A DNA stretch of 64,000 nucleotides, taken from the NCBI RefSeq assembly GCF_029852145.1, contig NC_079979.1, positions 9,526,642 to 9,590,641 on the forward strand, written 5' to 3'. The position numbers and the translations under genes are program-made. A model generated the notes under the pieces. It did no database searches. It was not told where the DNA came from and saw nothing but the letters and a program-made list of their open reading frames with translations. Position 1 is the first letter of the stretch. Each line of letters opens with the position of its first letter. Source of the stretch: Microplitis mediator (Eukaryota > Arthropoda > Insecta > Hymenoptera > Braconidae). Positions 22,650-34,980 of this stretch are shown here, in pieces.

Positions 22650-23378
22650 AACCTTTTATTTTTTCTTAAGTTGTTCATAAACCATTAATCGAGGAAGTTT
22701 ATTTCTTATCCCCTCTACTGCCGTATCGTGATATTCTAAATATACACATATAATTTCCTGCTTCACAACATTTAATATTTATACTAGGTTAAATTCACTC
22801 AAAAATATAGAACGATATATTTTTTCAAGTAGAGTCATTTATTTTCTTGAATCGAGACTACATTTTTTTTAAGTCAAGAAAAAAAACCATCAATGGGAGA
22901 ATTTTATGTCTTCCGTGAAGTAAATATTTGCATGATTCAAGAAAAGTTTTTTTATTAAGTTAAGATTATAATTGATTTAAATCAAAATTAAAATTTTCTC
23001 ATTACAATAGACTGTTGTCTTGAGTCGATAATGTAGTTTTCTCAAACTGAGAGTAAATGTTCTTCTGCCACGCAAAACAAGTTCTTGGTTTGAGATGTTG
23101 ATATATATTGTGACAATTTACTATACTCACCAACCAAGACAGTAAAATATCTTGTTTTGATAGTTTTTTTTACTTTAAATAAATTTGATTTAAAATAATT
23201 ATTCTTGAATCAAGATTATTTAACTTGAATTAAAATTTAATTATTCTTGACGCAACATTTTTATAATATTAGTCGAAGAAAATGTTCTCGGATTAAAAAA
23301 ACCCAATTATTCAGCCCAAGAATAAAAAAATGAATGCAAAAATTATCTTGGGCCAAGTCAACCTTTTTTTCTGTGTAG

Positions 23379-23924
23379 ATTTGCATTGCATTCGCACGGA
23401 AATAATCAAATCGAAAATTGAATATTAAAATTGTTTTATTTTTTTTTAATTTTTCCTTTGGACTGATAGTTTTGACATCACCTATATGCCATCACATTTA
23501 CGCCATGGTTACGTCATTATTCTTACGTGAAAAAGTACGCAATAATGAGTCACTCTGATTCTTAGTTTTGAAGAGATGAAAAATCAAGCTCAAATAGTTT
23601 TAAGTCTAAGATTATCATTAATTTTTTACGTGCATTATCACTATAGCATTGAGGACCAAAGTGTGAATGCAAAAAATCTATGAAAAATGTCGAAGACTGA
23701 ATGAGGACTAAACGAAGTATTGGGGAGGAAAACGATTTAATGAGGATAACACCAGTTTGAATTTTTAGTAGATTTCATAAAAATCTAACTATTGTATTTG
23801 TCCTCATAATGGAATGTTCGAAAAATTTTGCTACCTCTAAACTCAGCTCGACGAGCTGAGTCAGGAAATACATTCAGTTCAAAAGTTTATATATGTATTT
23901 CTACATATATAAACTTATATATAT
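23379..23924. other. Non-coding spacer
   Basis: No supported gene. No repeat recognised from elsewhere in the window. Confidence 0.4.
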
Positions 23925-24654
23925 ATGGGGCATTTCACCCCAAATCAACCACTTTTGAACTCGACCCCTTTAATTTGGCTGAAAATTTTTTCTCTTTTTC
24001 TACCCTATCAAAAACGTTTCTCATAATTTTTTCAGATTTTTTCACCCAACCGAAAAAAAGTTATAAATTTTTGAAAAAAATAGCTTTTTTTATTTTAAAT
24101 AGCTATAACTTTTTCAAAATTCGACTGATTGGGACGTTTTTTTTTTCAAAATTTTTGTTTTTGAATGTTCTTTTTGAAAAAAAAATACAAAAAAATTATT
24201 GCAACCTATCTTCATTGTTTTTTTGTAGATTTTTAGAAAAAATCAAAAATTTTTCGATGTTTACCATTTTTAATTTTTTAATTTTTTTTTTATATGAAAC
24301 TTTGACATTTTTTGCAGATCCTCAAATTTTTTAAGAGTGATGTTTTTTCGATTTATATTTTTTTTTTCCAATTGAAAAAAAAAAATTATTTACAACTTGC
24401 CTTATTTTTCATGACAGCACACAGAAAAAAAGATTTACTTGGTTCAAGTAAAATATTTACTTCAAAATTTTATTCTTGAATGAAGCAAAAATCGTTTCTT
24501 GTTTTTAGAAAAGTATCTTGCTTTAAGAAATTTTTTTTTGTTGTTTTAATAAATTTGCATTTCGTTTTGAGAAGTTTCTCTTGTTTTAAAGAAATGTTCT
24601 TTTTTCGAGAAAATTTAATTTCTGGATCTAATTGATTTGATCTTCATTATAGAA

Positions 24655-24990
24655 AATGTTCTTCTCTCAAGAAAATTCAGTCTCTTACTCCAAAATCTTT
24701 ATGTTTTGTTTCAAGAAAATGTTCTCCTCTCAAGAAAATTTAGTTTCTTGCTTTAAAATGTTTTTATTTTGTTTCAAAAAAATGTTCTTCTCTGAAAAAA
24801 ATTTAATTTCTTGCTCCAAAATGTTTTTATTTTGTTTCAAGAAAATTTTCTTCTCTCAAGAAAATTTAGTTTTTTGCTCTAAAGCGTTTTCATTTTGTTT
24901 CAAGAAAATGTTCTCCTCTCAAGAAAATTTACTTTCTCGTTCCAAAATTATTTAATTTTGTTTCAAGATAATGTTCTTCTTTCAAGAAAA
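24655..24990. repeat. 63-bp minisatellite
   Basis: About five units of ATGTTCTTCTCTCAAGAAAA plus an AT-rich remainder with TTTGTTTCAAGAAA. Because 63 is a multiple of three, an open frame of 99 codons with a repeating peptide results; I regard it as spurious. Confidence 0.8.
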
Positions 24991-25331
24991 TTTACTTGTC
25001 GTTAAGAAAAAATGTCTTGAGTTAATACGAAAATGTTTTTAAACTAAGAAAAATAACTTTATAAATCATGAGAAAACTTTCTCGGACCAATAAATTTTTT
25101 TTGTCGCAATCAAAAATATAATTTCAGTTAAGAAATAAATCTCTTCAGTTGAGTAAAGAAATTTATTGAGCTAAGAAACTTTTTATTTTTTATCGAAAAA
25201 ATTATTTTTCGATTTCAATATTATTAACAATAATGTGAAGCAGATAAATACTTAATTAGAGGCATTTTATTAGAGGATAGAACATTTTCTCTATGAGTTA
25301 TATATTGTAACAAATTGAGAAAAACAATTAT

Positions 25332-25401
25332 CGCTTAACGCAGGAATCGAACCCAGATCGATTCGGTGTCGCGCGAGAGCTTTACCAACTAAGCCATCCC
25401 A
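25332..25401 (-). other. tRNA-like module T3
   Basis: On the minus strand: A box TGGCTTAGTTGG and perfect B box GGTTCGATTCC. It is nearly identical to T4 at 43119. Confidence 0.65.
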
Positions 25402-27270
25402 GCCTCTGACAAGTTACGTTTCTTTTGCCTACATGTATTAACCCACTGTCTTTGCAGTCAGTCATATTTTTCAATCTTAAACACAGAACTTAAAATAAAA
25501 AGATTTTTGATAATAATTTGGAAAAATGTTACATTTTAGCAAAATACTGAACAGATTATATGAATTTTTCATAAAACAATTTCGATCGAAATTTTAATAT
25601 TCTTATATCGATATAAGAATATTAAAATTTAAAAAAAAAAAAATTCGGTTAGATAATAAATTACAAATTGATTTAATTATATAAATTAGTTAACTTATTA
25701 TAAATAATATAATTCAATTATTTAATTTTAATTTATTTCGATAAAAAATGTGGACTCGGTATCAATTTACTATGCTAGTGCAAGAAAGAGAGAGTAAGTT
25801 AGAATTCATTTCTTAAGAACAAAATTTTCTTCAGCCAAGAAAATTTACTCTATGCTCAAGTCGTTCATACAGCTTGTCTGAAGAAACTATATTACCAACA
25901 GAAGAACAGAATTTTGTTGGTGTAACGAATTTATTTTCTTCAATCAAAAGATATTGTTATTGAATGAAGTAAATTAAGCTTCTTGTTTTAAAAAAAAAAT
26001 TATTTATCTTAATAAATGTATTAACTTCGGATAAATAAGTTCACTTTTAATACAAGTAAATAGCAAATCTTGGATAAATAAAATTTTTCTTGAATTGAGA
26101 AAATCAATTATCTTGAATTAATAAATAAGTATTTTAATTCAATCGTAAAAGAGTTTTGACTTAAGAAATGATTTATTGACGTAAGATTTAAAATTCAAGT
26201 AAATTTAATACTTGCTCGAAGAAAATTCTGGCCTTCCTTCTTTGACCCAAAAATTTTCTGGACTCAAGAAAATTTATATTCAGCAAAGATAGTTTTTTTT
26301 TTGTGCATGCTTAAAATTTTTGAGTGCTCAGAAAATTTTCAAATTTGGAAAAAAAAAATAAAAACAATAAATTTAAATGGTAATGTTCGAAAATTCCTTC
26401 TACACTCATTGTTTTATGGTTAAAAAAATTTTTTTTTGAATTGCCAGCATCTGTCCAAAAATGGACCAAATGAAAACTGTTTTTTTTTCATTTTCTTCGT
26501 TTTTAAATGTAGTTTTCAGAAAAAAATACAAAAAAAATATTCAGAAGGTCCTTTTATTTTTAAACTTGATTTTTCGAACAAAATTCAAATTATTTCGAAC
26601 ATTACCATTTAAATTTATTGTTTGTATTTTTTTTTTCCAAATTTGAAAATTTTCTGAACACTCTCAAAAATTTTGAGTATGCTGTCATGAAAAATAAGGC
26701 TAGTTGTAAATAATTTTGTGTTTCAATTGGAAAAAAAAAATATAAATCGAAAAAACATCACTCTGAAAAAATTTGAGGATCTGCAGAAAACGTCAAAGTT
26801 TCATATAAAAAAAAAATCAAAAATTCAAAAATGGTAAACATCGAAAAATTTTTTATTTTTTCTAAAAATCTACAAAAAAACAATGAAGATAGGAAGCAAT
26901 AATTTTTTGTATTTTTTTTCAAAAAGTACATTTAAAAACAAAAATTTTGAAAAAAAAAAACGTCCCAATCAGTCGAATTTTGAAAAAGTTATAGCTATTT
27001 AAAATAAAAAAAGCCATTTTTTTCAAAAATTTATAACTCTTTTTCGGTTGGGTGAAAAAATTTGAAAAAATTATCAGAAACGTTTTTGATAGGGTAGAAA
27101 AAGAGAAAAAATTTTCAGCCAAATTAAAGGGGTCGAGTTCAAAAGTGGTTGATTTGGCGTGGAATGCTCCATAGATATTATATATAATTACAGTAAGTGG
27201 TTATAATTATGCACATTGTAATTTGGTCATAATTATTGTAGTGGTCATAATTATACACCACTGTTACATA

Positions 27271-27549
27271 TTGTAACAGTGGTGCTGTGACCAGGATCAG
27301 TGACAATTGTTTATAGACAATACAAATAATTGATAAAAAATTAAAAATTAATATTGGGAATTATTCAAAACGTAACAGTGGTGCTGTGACCAGGATAGTC
27401 TTAGATTATTCATGATTATTAAAATTGAAAACATTGTGACCAGCGATGATCAACGATGATAAGTGAAAGTTAATTTTTCAATTACAATTTTCGCAAAAGA
27501 ACAATTACGATTATTTATGAACTTAATGATTTTAAATTTTGATGAGGTG
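27271..27549 (+). mobile_element. LTR end plus primer site, duplicated
   Basis: GTAACAGTGGTGCTGTGACC occurs at 27273 and again at 27372, 99 bp apart. The second is preceded by ATTCAAAACGTAACA, matching the end of the LTR at 37145-37746 (CTCAAAACGTAACA). GTGGTGCTGTGACCAGGAT just inside an LTR resembles the primer region of insect gypsy or BEL elements. The rest of the 5' LTR is missing. Confidence 0.55.
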
Positions 27550-29541
27550 CCCAGCAAACGAAGTCGGATTGAAGTCCAATACGAACCAACCTGATTCAAT
27601 GCGATTTTAGAAAACAATATTTCGTGTTAAAACGCATTGAATGGGATAGAATAAATTCGAGGCAGAGTTCAACTTACCGACCAAGTCGGTAGTCCAGTCG
27701 ATGCGCACGAAAAAATGTTCAAAGATCATTTTTTCGGTGGGTAAAGATCGATTTTGAAAAAATTTTCTTTCAAAATACTAGAAAAAATATAAGGAATAAA
27801 GTTACCATAAATTTGGAGGTGATCATTTTTTTTTTTATAAAAAAATTAGATGTAAAATGAAATATCTCTGAAAGTATTGAGAAGTTATCGAGACAAACTA
27901 GTATCATTGTTTTTGGGATTTAATATCGAACAAAATGAATTTTGGACGAAGTCTCTACGACGAATAGTTGCTGAGATAAAAATTATTTAAGCGCGAAAAA
28001 CGAAAAGGCGCGTCATTTCGTCCGCGCGCGGATAAACAAAAGAGTGTAACTCGGCAGCAAATCGAAATTTTCACAATTTTTTTTAATTCTCTTAGTAAAT
28101 CATATATCAACCATAAAAAAATTTGGTAACTTCCAAAAAAATTTTTTCGAATTTTAAATTTAAAAAAAGTAAAAATCACTTTTTGTTAAATAAAAAATAG
28201 AAAAAATGAGAAATTAATAATATGACCTAATGGATAATTTTGTTTGAACCATTACCCAAACAATTACGGGTAATGACAGTTAAAAAAAATTTTTTTTTCA
28301 TAAAAAAAACCGTTTTGAAAATTTTTGAAATTTATCAACAATTAAAAAAAAAAATTTTTTTTTTTTGATACGACAGAAATTCATCTCGCGAAATTCTGAA
28401 TCGAATGATATATACGAATATTTAAAATTTTTCCTTTATAATTTTCAATATAAGGACTTGAAAAAATTTCTTGCTACGGGACAAAAAAAAATTGGACTTC
28501 GGATATCTTCGGGAATCGCTAGAAAGAGAAAGTAGGCATAAGACGTAGTGTCTTTTTCTAAGGGATAACGATTACTTTCTCTCTCTAGCAATTCCCGAAG
28601 ATTTAAGTCCTTGTATTGAAAATTATAAAGGGAAAATTTCAAAAAATCGACAAAAATTCGTAAATACCATTCGATTCAGAATTTCGCGAGATGAATTTCT
28701 GTCGTATCAAAAAAAATATATTTTTTTTTTTTATTGTTGATAAATTTCAAAAATTATTAAAAATGGTTTTTTTTATGAAAAAAAAATTTTTTTTAACTGT
28801 CGTTACCCGTAATTGTTTGGGTAATGGTTTAAACAAAATTATCCTTTAGGTCATTTTATTTATTTTTCATTTTGTCTATTTTTTATTTAACAAAAAGTGA
28901 TTTTTACTTTTTTTAAATTTAAAATTCGAAAAAATTTTTTTGGAAGTTACCAAATTTTTTTATGGTTGATGTATGATTTACTAAGAGAATAAACAAAAAT
29001 TGTGAAAATTTCGATTTGCTGCCGAGTTACACTCTTTTGTTTATCCGCGCGCGGACGAAATGACGCGCCTTTTCGTTTTTCGCGCTTTAATAATTTTTAT
29101 CTCAGCAACTATTCGTCGTAGAGACTTCGTCTAAAATTCATTTTGTTCGATATTAAATCCCAAAAACAATGATACTAGTTTGTCTCGATAACGTCTCAAT
29201 ACTTTCAGAGATATTTCATTTTACATCTAATTTTTTTATAAAAAAAAAAAATGATCCACCTCCAAATTTATGGTAACTTTTTCCTTATATTTTTTCTAGT
29301 ATTTTAAAAGAAAATTTTTTCAAAATCGATCTTTACCCACCGAAAAAAATGATCTTTGACCATTTTTTTTTTTAGAAGTTTTAGAAGTTGGTAACAAAAT
29401 TTTCTGTAGTTATCCAATACTAACGTGTCGGGTCTGATCGTATTAAAACGGATTGAAAAACGGAGATTTCAAAAACTGCATCGAATCGTGTTAAAGCGGA
29501 TAGGATGTTGAATCCGACTCAATCCGATCCCGTTTGCTGGG
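27550..29541. mobile_element. CCCAGCAAACG element with F1 hairpin core, copy 2
   Basis: The termini CCCAGCAAACGAAGTCGG and ATCCCGTTTGCTGGG face each other. Inside is a near-complete F1 hairpin (27690-29370, axis near 28538). Flanks read GGTG and TGAA; I claim no clear duplication. A copy of the element in the opposite direction lies at 31090-34964. Confidence 0.7.
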
Positions 29542-31089
29542 TGAATTAAAACTTCTATTTAAATTCATTCATAAAACTAAAAATATTTGTGAAATGACAT
29601 TTATTAGCAAAAATGAATTAAAATTAAAAGTTAATCAAAATAAATTTATAAATCATCGAAATTTGTAAACCTGTGGTTAAACGTGAATTAAAAAAATATT
29701 ATGAGATGTCACATGTACTTTTGACTTTAAACTTTTATTAGTTTATTAGTGAATCTCAACTAGGCATTCTATATTACAAATGTAATAAAACTGTGTAGAT
29801 AAGTGAGACAATTGCTGAATATTAATACTATTATTAGATATCTATTAGTGAATTTGAATCATTAGTATATTCAGATCGAATATTATGCAATGCAGTGATG
29901 ATTCGAATACTATTCAGTGCAGTGATGATTTTTTAATTTCTTTCGGATCAAACAAACCATTGGAATCTCACCAAAAGTAAGATTATTCTTATTAACAATA
30001 CGTGTTAATTCACACATTAGTGACTGATTGCCGTCGGAAGATGTAAGTGCACGCAGAAGCCAATAATGTTATCCAATATGCTTAACGATTCAATTTTGGA
30101 ATACATTACTCAAGTAATTGCAAGTGAGAATATTTTAAAAGTGTTGTATTAAATTTTAAATTTTCTATGTGGAAAATATTTGTTATTATTCTAGAACTAA
30201 CTATTTAACCGCTGGACAAATCACTATATAAATATTATAATTGAAAATAATTCAAAAGAATGATTTAAAAATTACAAATGTTGCTACGGACTTTAAAAAA
30301 TTTTTCTTGAGTATTGTGCGGAAACATTTGTTTATTTTATTGAACTCATTAACTATTTTGTGACTGTTGGACGAATAACAAAGAACATTATAGTTTTAAA
30401 TAAAAATTCCAATTTTAGAATTTTATTATTTTGTTTATATTAATATTAAAAAATCCATTATTTTTATATTTGAAAATTAAAAGTGTTGCTACGGATATTT
30501 TTAATTTACATCGTGAATGTATTTTGTATTTGTATGCAATAGCATGGCATATAATAATTATTATTATAAAATTTTTCTATATTGTATAAATGTCACTACG
30601 AAAAATTTGAAAGTGTTTCATGAGCCATTTGGCTATTGTGATTTAATACTATAAAATAATTTCTAAATAATACTGTGTGGATTTAGTGGGCTAATTTTTG
30701 AATTATGTTTTTTTCATGTCATTTTTAGTTTCTTTGGGGATCAGTCGAGATTCTCGTCGCTGATTTAGCGAAGAGTATGTCCCGGTATTCTGTAAAACCA
30801 AGACGTAGTCGTTATATCATGATCAGGTCTCAAAGCTGATCCCAAGTAATTACTTAAACATAATTGAAATGTTTGCTGACCACCGGTTATCAATGAAAAA
30901 AAAAGTTTCAGTAATGACTCATGATAACACTTTGTTATAATATTTATCGAATTTAAATGTTAAAATCTCGAGCCGGTTTTAGGCTCACGCGAAATAAATA
31001 TGTTTCTATTGATTGCTTCAATTGTTGCATTTTAAATATAATGAGTGCATAAATAATTATGCTCATAATAATGGACATTGAAATATATT
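29542..31089. other. Spacer between the two opposed CCCAGCAAACG elements
   Basis: AT-rich, no supported gene. It may be the untranslated leader of the LTR retroelement that ends at 37746, or older DNA; nothing in it decides this. Confidence 0.35.
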
Positions 31090-34000
31090 CCCAGCAAACA
31101 GGATCGGATTGAGTCGGATTCAACATCCTATCCGCTTTAACACAATTCAATGCAGTTTTTGAAATCTCCGTTTTTCAATCCGTTTTAATACGATCAGACC
31201 CGACTCGTCAGTATTGGATAACTACAGAAAATTTTGTTACCAACTTCTAAAACTTCTAAAAATTTATTAATAATGAGTTTATTTCTTTTTTTATTTACTT
31301 TCAGAATTTTATTTTCTTATAAATTTTTAGAGAAATTTTAAAATTGAATTATTTTTAGCTTCTGCAATAGTTTATAATATGCTCTTTTTGATAAACTTAT
31401 TTAATTTTAACTTTTGTCTCTGACGTTATTAGAAAAATAAAATTATGTTTACCAATTTACCACGGACCAACCTTAAAGACATAAATTTCTTAACATAAAT
31501 AAAATATCAAAAAGGAAAATTTTACTTGCATGCGTTTGGCTTATAGTCCATTCGATGCGCACAAAAAAATGGTCAAAGATCATTTTTTCGGTGGGCAAAG
31601 ATCGATTTTAAAAAATTTTTTCTCTAAAATACTAAAAAAAATATAAGGAAAAAGTTACCATAAATTTGGAGGTGGATCATTTTTTTTTATAAAAAAATTA
31701 GATGTAAAATGAAACATCTCTGAAAGTATTGAGAAGTTATTGAAACAAACTAGTATCATTGTTTTTGGGATTTAATAACGAACAAACTGAATTTTAAACA
31801 AAGTCTCTACGACGAATAGTTGCTGAGATAAAAATTATTAAAGCGCGAAAAACGAAAAAGCGCGTCATTTCGTCCGCGCGCGGATAAACAAAAGAGTGTA
31901 ACTCGGCAGCAAATCGATATTTTTACAATTTCTTTTTTATTCTCTTAGTAAATCATATATCAACCATAAATAAATTTGGTAACTTCCAAAAAAATTTTTT
32001 CGAATTTTAAATTTTAAAAAAGTAAAAATCACTTTTTGTTAAATCAAAAATAGAAAAAATGAGAAATTAATAATATGACCTAATGGAAAATTTGGTTTGA
32101 ACCATTACCCAAACAATTACGGGTGATGACAGTTAAAAAAAATTTTTTTTCATAAAAAAAACCCGTTTTGACAATTTTTGAAATTTATCAACAATTATAA
32201 AAAAAAAAATCGGTCTGTCAGTTGACCCTGCGGGCCAGCCCCAAAACTTCCCGCTGTTTTCGAGCTCGTTGAGCTCGAAAACATTATTGTGAATATATTT
32301 TCGAGCTCTTCGAGCTCGCAATTACTTTTGTATGCCATTGTTTTGTAAAAAACCATTTTTTAGCATTTCTTTCTTCCACGATATCTCGCGAACGAATTAA
32401 CCGATTTTGATGGTTGAGGTGGCAATCGACGCGTTTTATCAAGTTCTAAAGCTGGTCGAATTTTGAAATTGATTTATTCAGCCGTTTTTGAGAAATTTCA
32501 AAAAAACCAAGGAAAAAATTTTTTTTGAATTCTTTCGTCAACGGTTTCTTTTGAACGAATGAACCGATTTTGATGGTTGAGGTGGCATTCGACGCGGCTT
32601 ATAGAGTTTTAGAGCTGATTAGATTTTGGAATAAATCCATCGAGCAAATTAAAAGTTATCCAAATAAAACATTTTCGAAAAAATTTTATTTTTGAAATAT
32701 CTCTGAACGCACCCTACCGATTAAGTTCAAATTTCTACGGCCCCAAGACATTAACAAGCCGCGTCGAATGACACCTCAACGATCAAAATCGGTTCATCCG
32801 TTCAAGAGTTATGAATATTTACATACATACATACGTACGTACGTCCACACATACATACATTTGTCAGCTGTTGTATATACGACCAAATACGCCAGTGGGC
32901 GCGTCGGTCATGCGGATCTTTTTGCACATAAGAAGACTGAGTCGATAACATACCATATTCAATGACTAAAAGCGACAATTTGAAAATAATTTTAATATTA
33001 CTGCCAAAAAAAACTACATAATTAATTAAAAAGTGGTTGTTATTGTTTTTCTATATGGCGTACCTTTTTTAAAAATTTTAAAAGTACTTAAGTCTATAGG
33101 AAATTGGATGAGGAATCCAAAAAAAATTATTTCATAATTGTACCAGAACTGTAACATCGTGAAAAATCGAAATTAAAACTGAAAAGTCATTTTTTTCGAG
33201 GTTGTTGTCGACCGATCAAGCTCCCAATTTTTTTCCGAGGAGCTACTATTGACCCCCAAAACATATCCCGAGTATAAGTCAATCGATAAAATAGTCTCTG
33301 AGAATATTCATTTTATCTGATTTTTACATATTTCGCTTTTTCTCAAAGACCGATTGGTTTCAAAAGCTGAAACTCTCAGGATCTTAATATCTTATTATCA
33401 AGCCGATACCTTTCGGGAGCAAATTCACCATGCTTATACCCCTAGGGCCTTTATAGAAAAACTGCAAATAACGATTTTTTAGAAAATTTTATTCGCTACG
33501 GAAAAGGTCCTCTTAGTTAAGTGGCTGAAGTTCTTCGTTCACGTGATATAGGGATTTTAGTAATTTTGTAAATAAAATATTTGTCAAAAGATTCCACCAA
33601 ATGCTATTTCACTTCAATTTTCAATCAGTAAATAATTTTCACACTCGGACATCATCGTGAAATTAGTCAGGATAGCTTCCTAGGACCTCGAAACGTCGAC
33701 ATCTGATGGAAATTCGATTTTCGTAAATCGGACCGAAACCAATAACTTCCCGAATTTTTGAAAATTTACAATTTTCTTAGCGGGAAGTTAAAAAAATATT
33801 GTTTTTGATACGACAGAAATTAATTTCGCGAAATTCTGAATCAAATGGTATACACGAATTTTCGTCGATTTTTTGAAATTTTTCCTTTATAATTTTCAAT
33901 ATCAGGACTTGAATCTTCGGGAATTGCTAGAGAGAGAAAGTAATCGTTATCCCTTAGAAAAAGACACTACGTCTTATGCCTACTTTCTCTTTCTAGCTAT

Positions 34001-34964
34001 TCCCTAAGATATCCGAAGTCCAATTTTTTTTTGTCCCGTAGCAAGAAATTTTTTCAACTCCTTATATTGAAAATTATAAAGGAAAAATTTTAAAAATTCG
34101 TATATATCATTCGATTCAGAATTTCGCGAGATGAATTTCTGTCGTATCAAAAAAAATATATTTTTTTTTTAATTGTTGATAAATTTCAAAAATTTTCAAA
34201 ACGGGTTTTTTTATGAAAAAAAAATTTTTTTAACTGTCATTACCCGTAATTGTATGGGTAATGGTTCAAACAAAATTTTCCATTAGGTCATTTTATTCAT
34301 TTTTCATTTTTTCTATTTTTTATTTAACAAAAATTGATTTTTACTTTTTTTAAATTTAAAATTCGAAAAAATTTTTTTGGAAGTTACCAAATTTTTTTAT
34401 GGTTGATATACGATTTACTAAGAGAATAAAAAAAAATTGTAAAAATATCGATTTGCTGCCGAGTTACACTCTTTTGTTTATCCGCGCGCGGACGAAATGA
34501 CGCGCCTTTTCGTTTTTCGCGCTTTAATAATTTTTATCTCAGCAACTATTCGTCGTAGAGACTTCGTCCAAAATTAATTTTGTTCGATATTAAATCCCAA
34601 AAACAATGATACTAGTTTGTCGCGATAACGTCTCAATACTTTCAGAGATATTTCATTTTACATCGAATTTTTTTATAAAAAAAAAAATGATCCACCTCCA
34701 AATTTATGGTAACTTATTTCCTTATATTTTTTCTAGTATTTCAAAGAAAAAATTTTTCAAAATCGATCTTTACCCACCAAAAAAATGATCTTTGACCATT
34801 TCTTCGTGCGCATCGACTGGACTACCGACTTGGTCGGTAAGTTGAACTCTGCCTCGAATTTATTCTATCCGATTCAATGCGTTTTAACACGAAGCACTGA
34901 TTTCAAAAATCGCACTGAATCGGGTTAGTTCGTGTTGGACTTTAATCCGACTTCGTTTGCTGGG
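31090..34964. mobile_element. CCCAGCAAACG element with F1 hairpin core, copy 3
   Basis: It starts CCCAGCAAACAGGATCGG and ends CGACTTCGTTTGCTGGG, with ATT on both sides. The F1 hairpin arms (about 31545-32205 and 33790-34830) are interrupted by a foldback element at 32206-33789. The outer 150 bp of this copy and of 27550 are near-perfect complements, as are the inner ends. Confidence 0.7.
32206..33789. mobile_element. AACTTCCCGCT foldback family, longest copy
   Basis: AACTTCCCGCT (32245) and AGCGGGAAGTT (33779) form the ends of the core. The interior has repeated CCGATTTTGATGGTTGAGGT and GACGCGGCTTAT blocks, facing blocks after a TACATACG/TACGTACG microsatellite (32822-32860), and GAGCTCG palindromes. 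It sits inside the F1 hairpin of copy 3. Relatives are at 10027, 60066 and 61730. Confidence 0.7.
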
Positions 34965-34980
34965 ATTGTAAATATTCGCA

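Larger units (their letters stand above)
21308..23375. mobile_element. CACAGAAAA-family TIR element, copy 2
   Basis: The termini CACAGAAAAAAAGG and CCTTTTTTTCTGTG are flanked by TA (21306-21307 and 23376-23377). The interior has many CTTGG...CAAG motifs in both orientations, tRNA-like module T2 and a nested element (21578-22308). It is the best reference copy of the family. No transposase frame, so it is non-autonomous. Confidence 0.8.
24420..26305. mobile_element. CACAGAAAA-family TIR element, copy 3
   Basis: It starts CACAGAAAAAAAG and ends TTTTTTTTTTGTG, flanked by CA on both sides (24418-24419 and 26306-26307). It carries tRNA-like module T3, a 63-bp minisatellite and many CTTG motifs. 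Excision in silico restores the arm of the F2 hairpin. Confidence 0.75.
23925..27180. mobile_element. Foldback family F2, copy B, with nested element
   Basis: The left arm (23927-24418 and 26306-26600) pairs with 26600-27178. Examples are CACCCAACCGAAAAAAAGTT with its complement near 27045, and GACTGATTGGGACG near 24125 with CGTCCCAATCAGTC near 26963. The ends (GGGGCATTTCACCCCAAATC) match the F2 copy at 11473. The hairpin was intact before the element at 24420-26305 landed in its left arm. Confidence 0.8.

Noticed and set aside
23828..24334. 168-codon frame, Phe/Lys-rich
   Set aside because: It lies in the arm of the F2 hairpin; composition is that of poly-T/poly-A runs and the other arm (26919-27122) gives the same peptide on the opposite strand.
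24656..24955. 99-codon frame
   Set aside because: Product of the 63-bp minisatellite period.
27550..34964. Polydnavirus-like proviral segment
   Set aside because: No viral-type genes or excision motifs seen; ends and content fit foldback and TIR elements.
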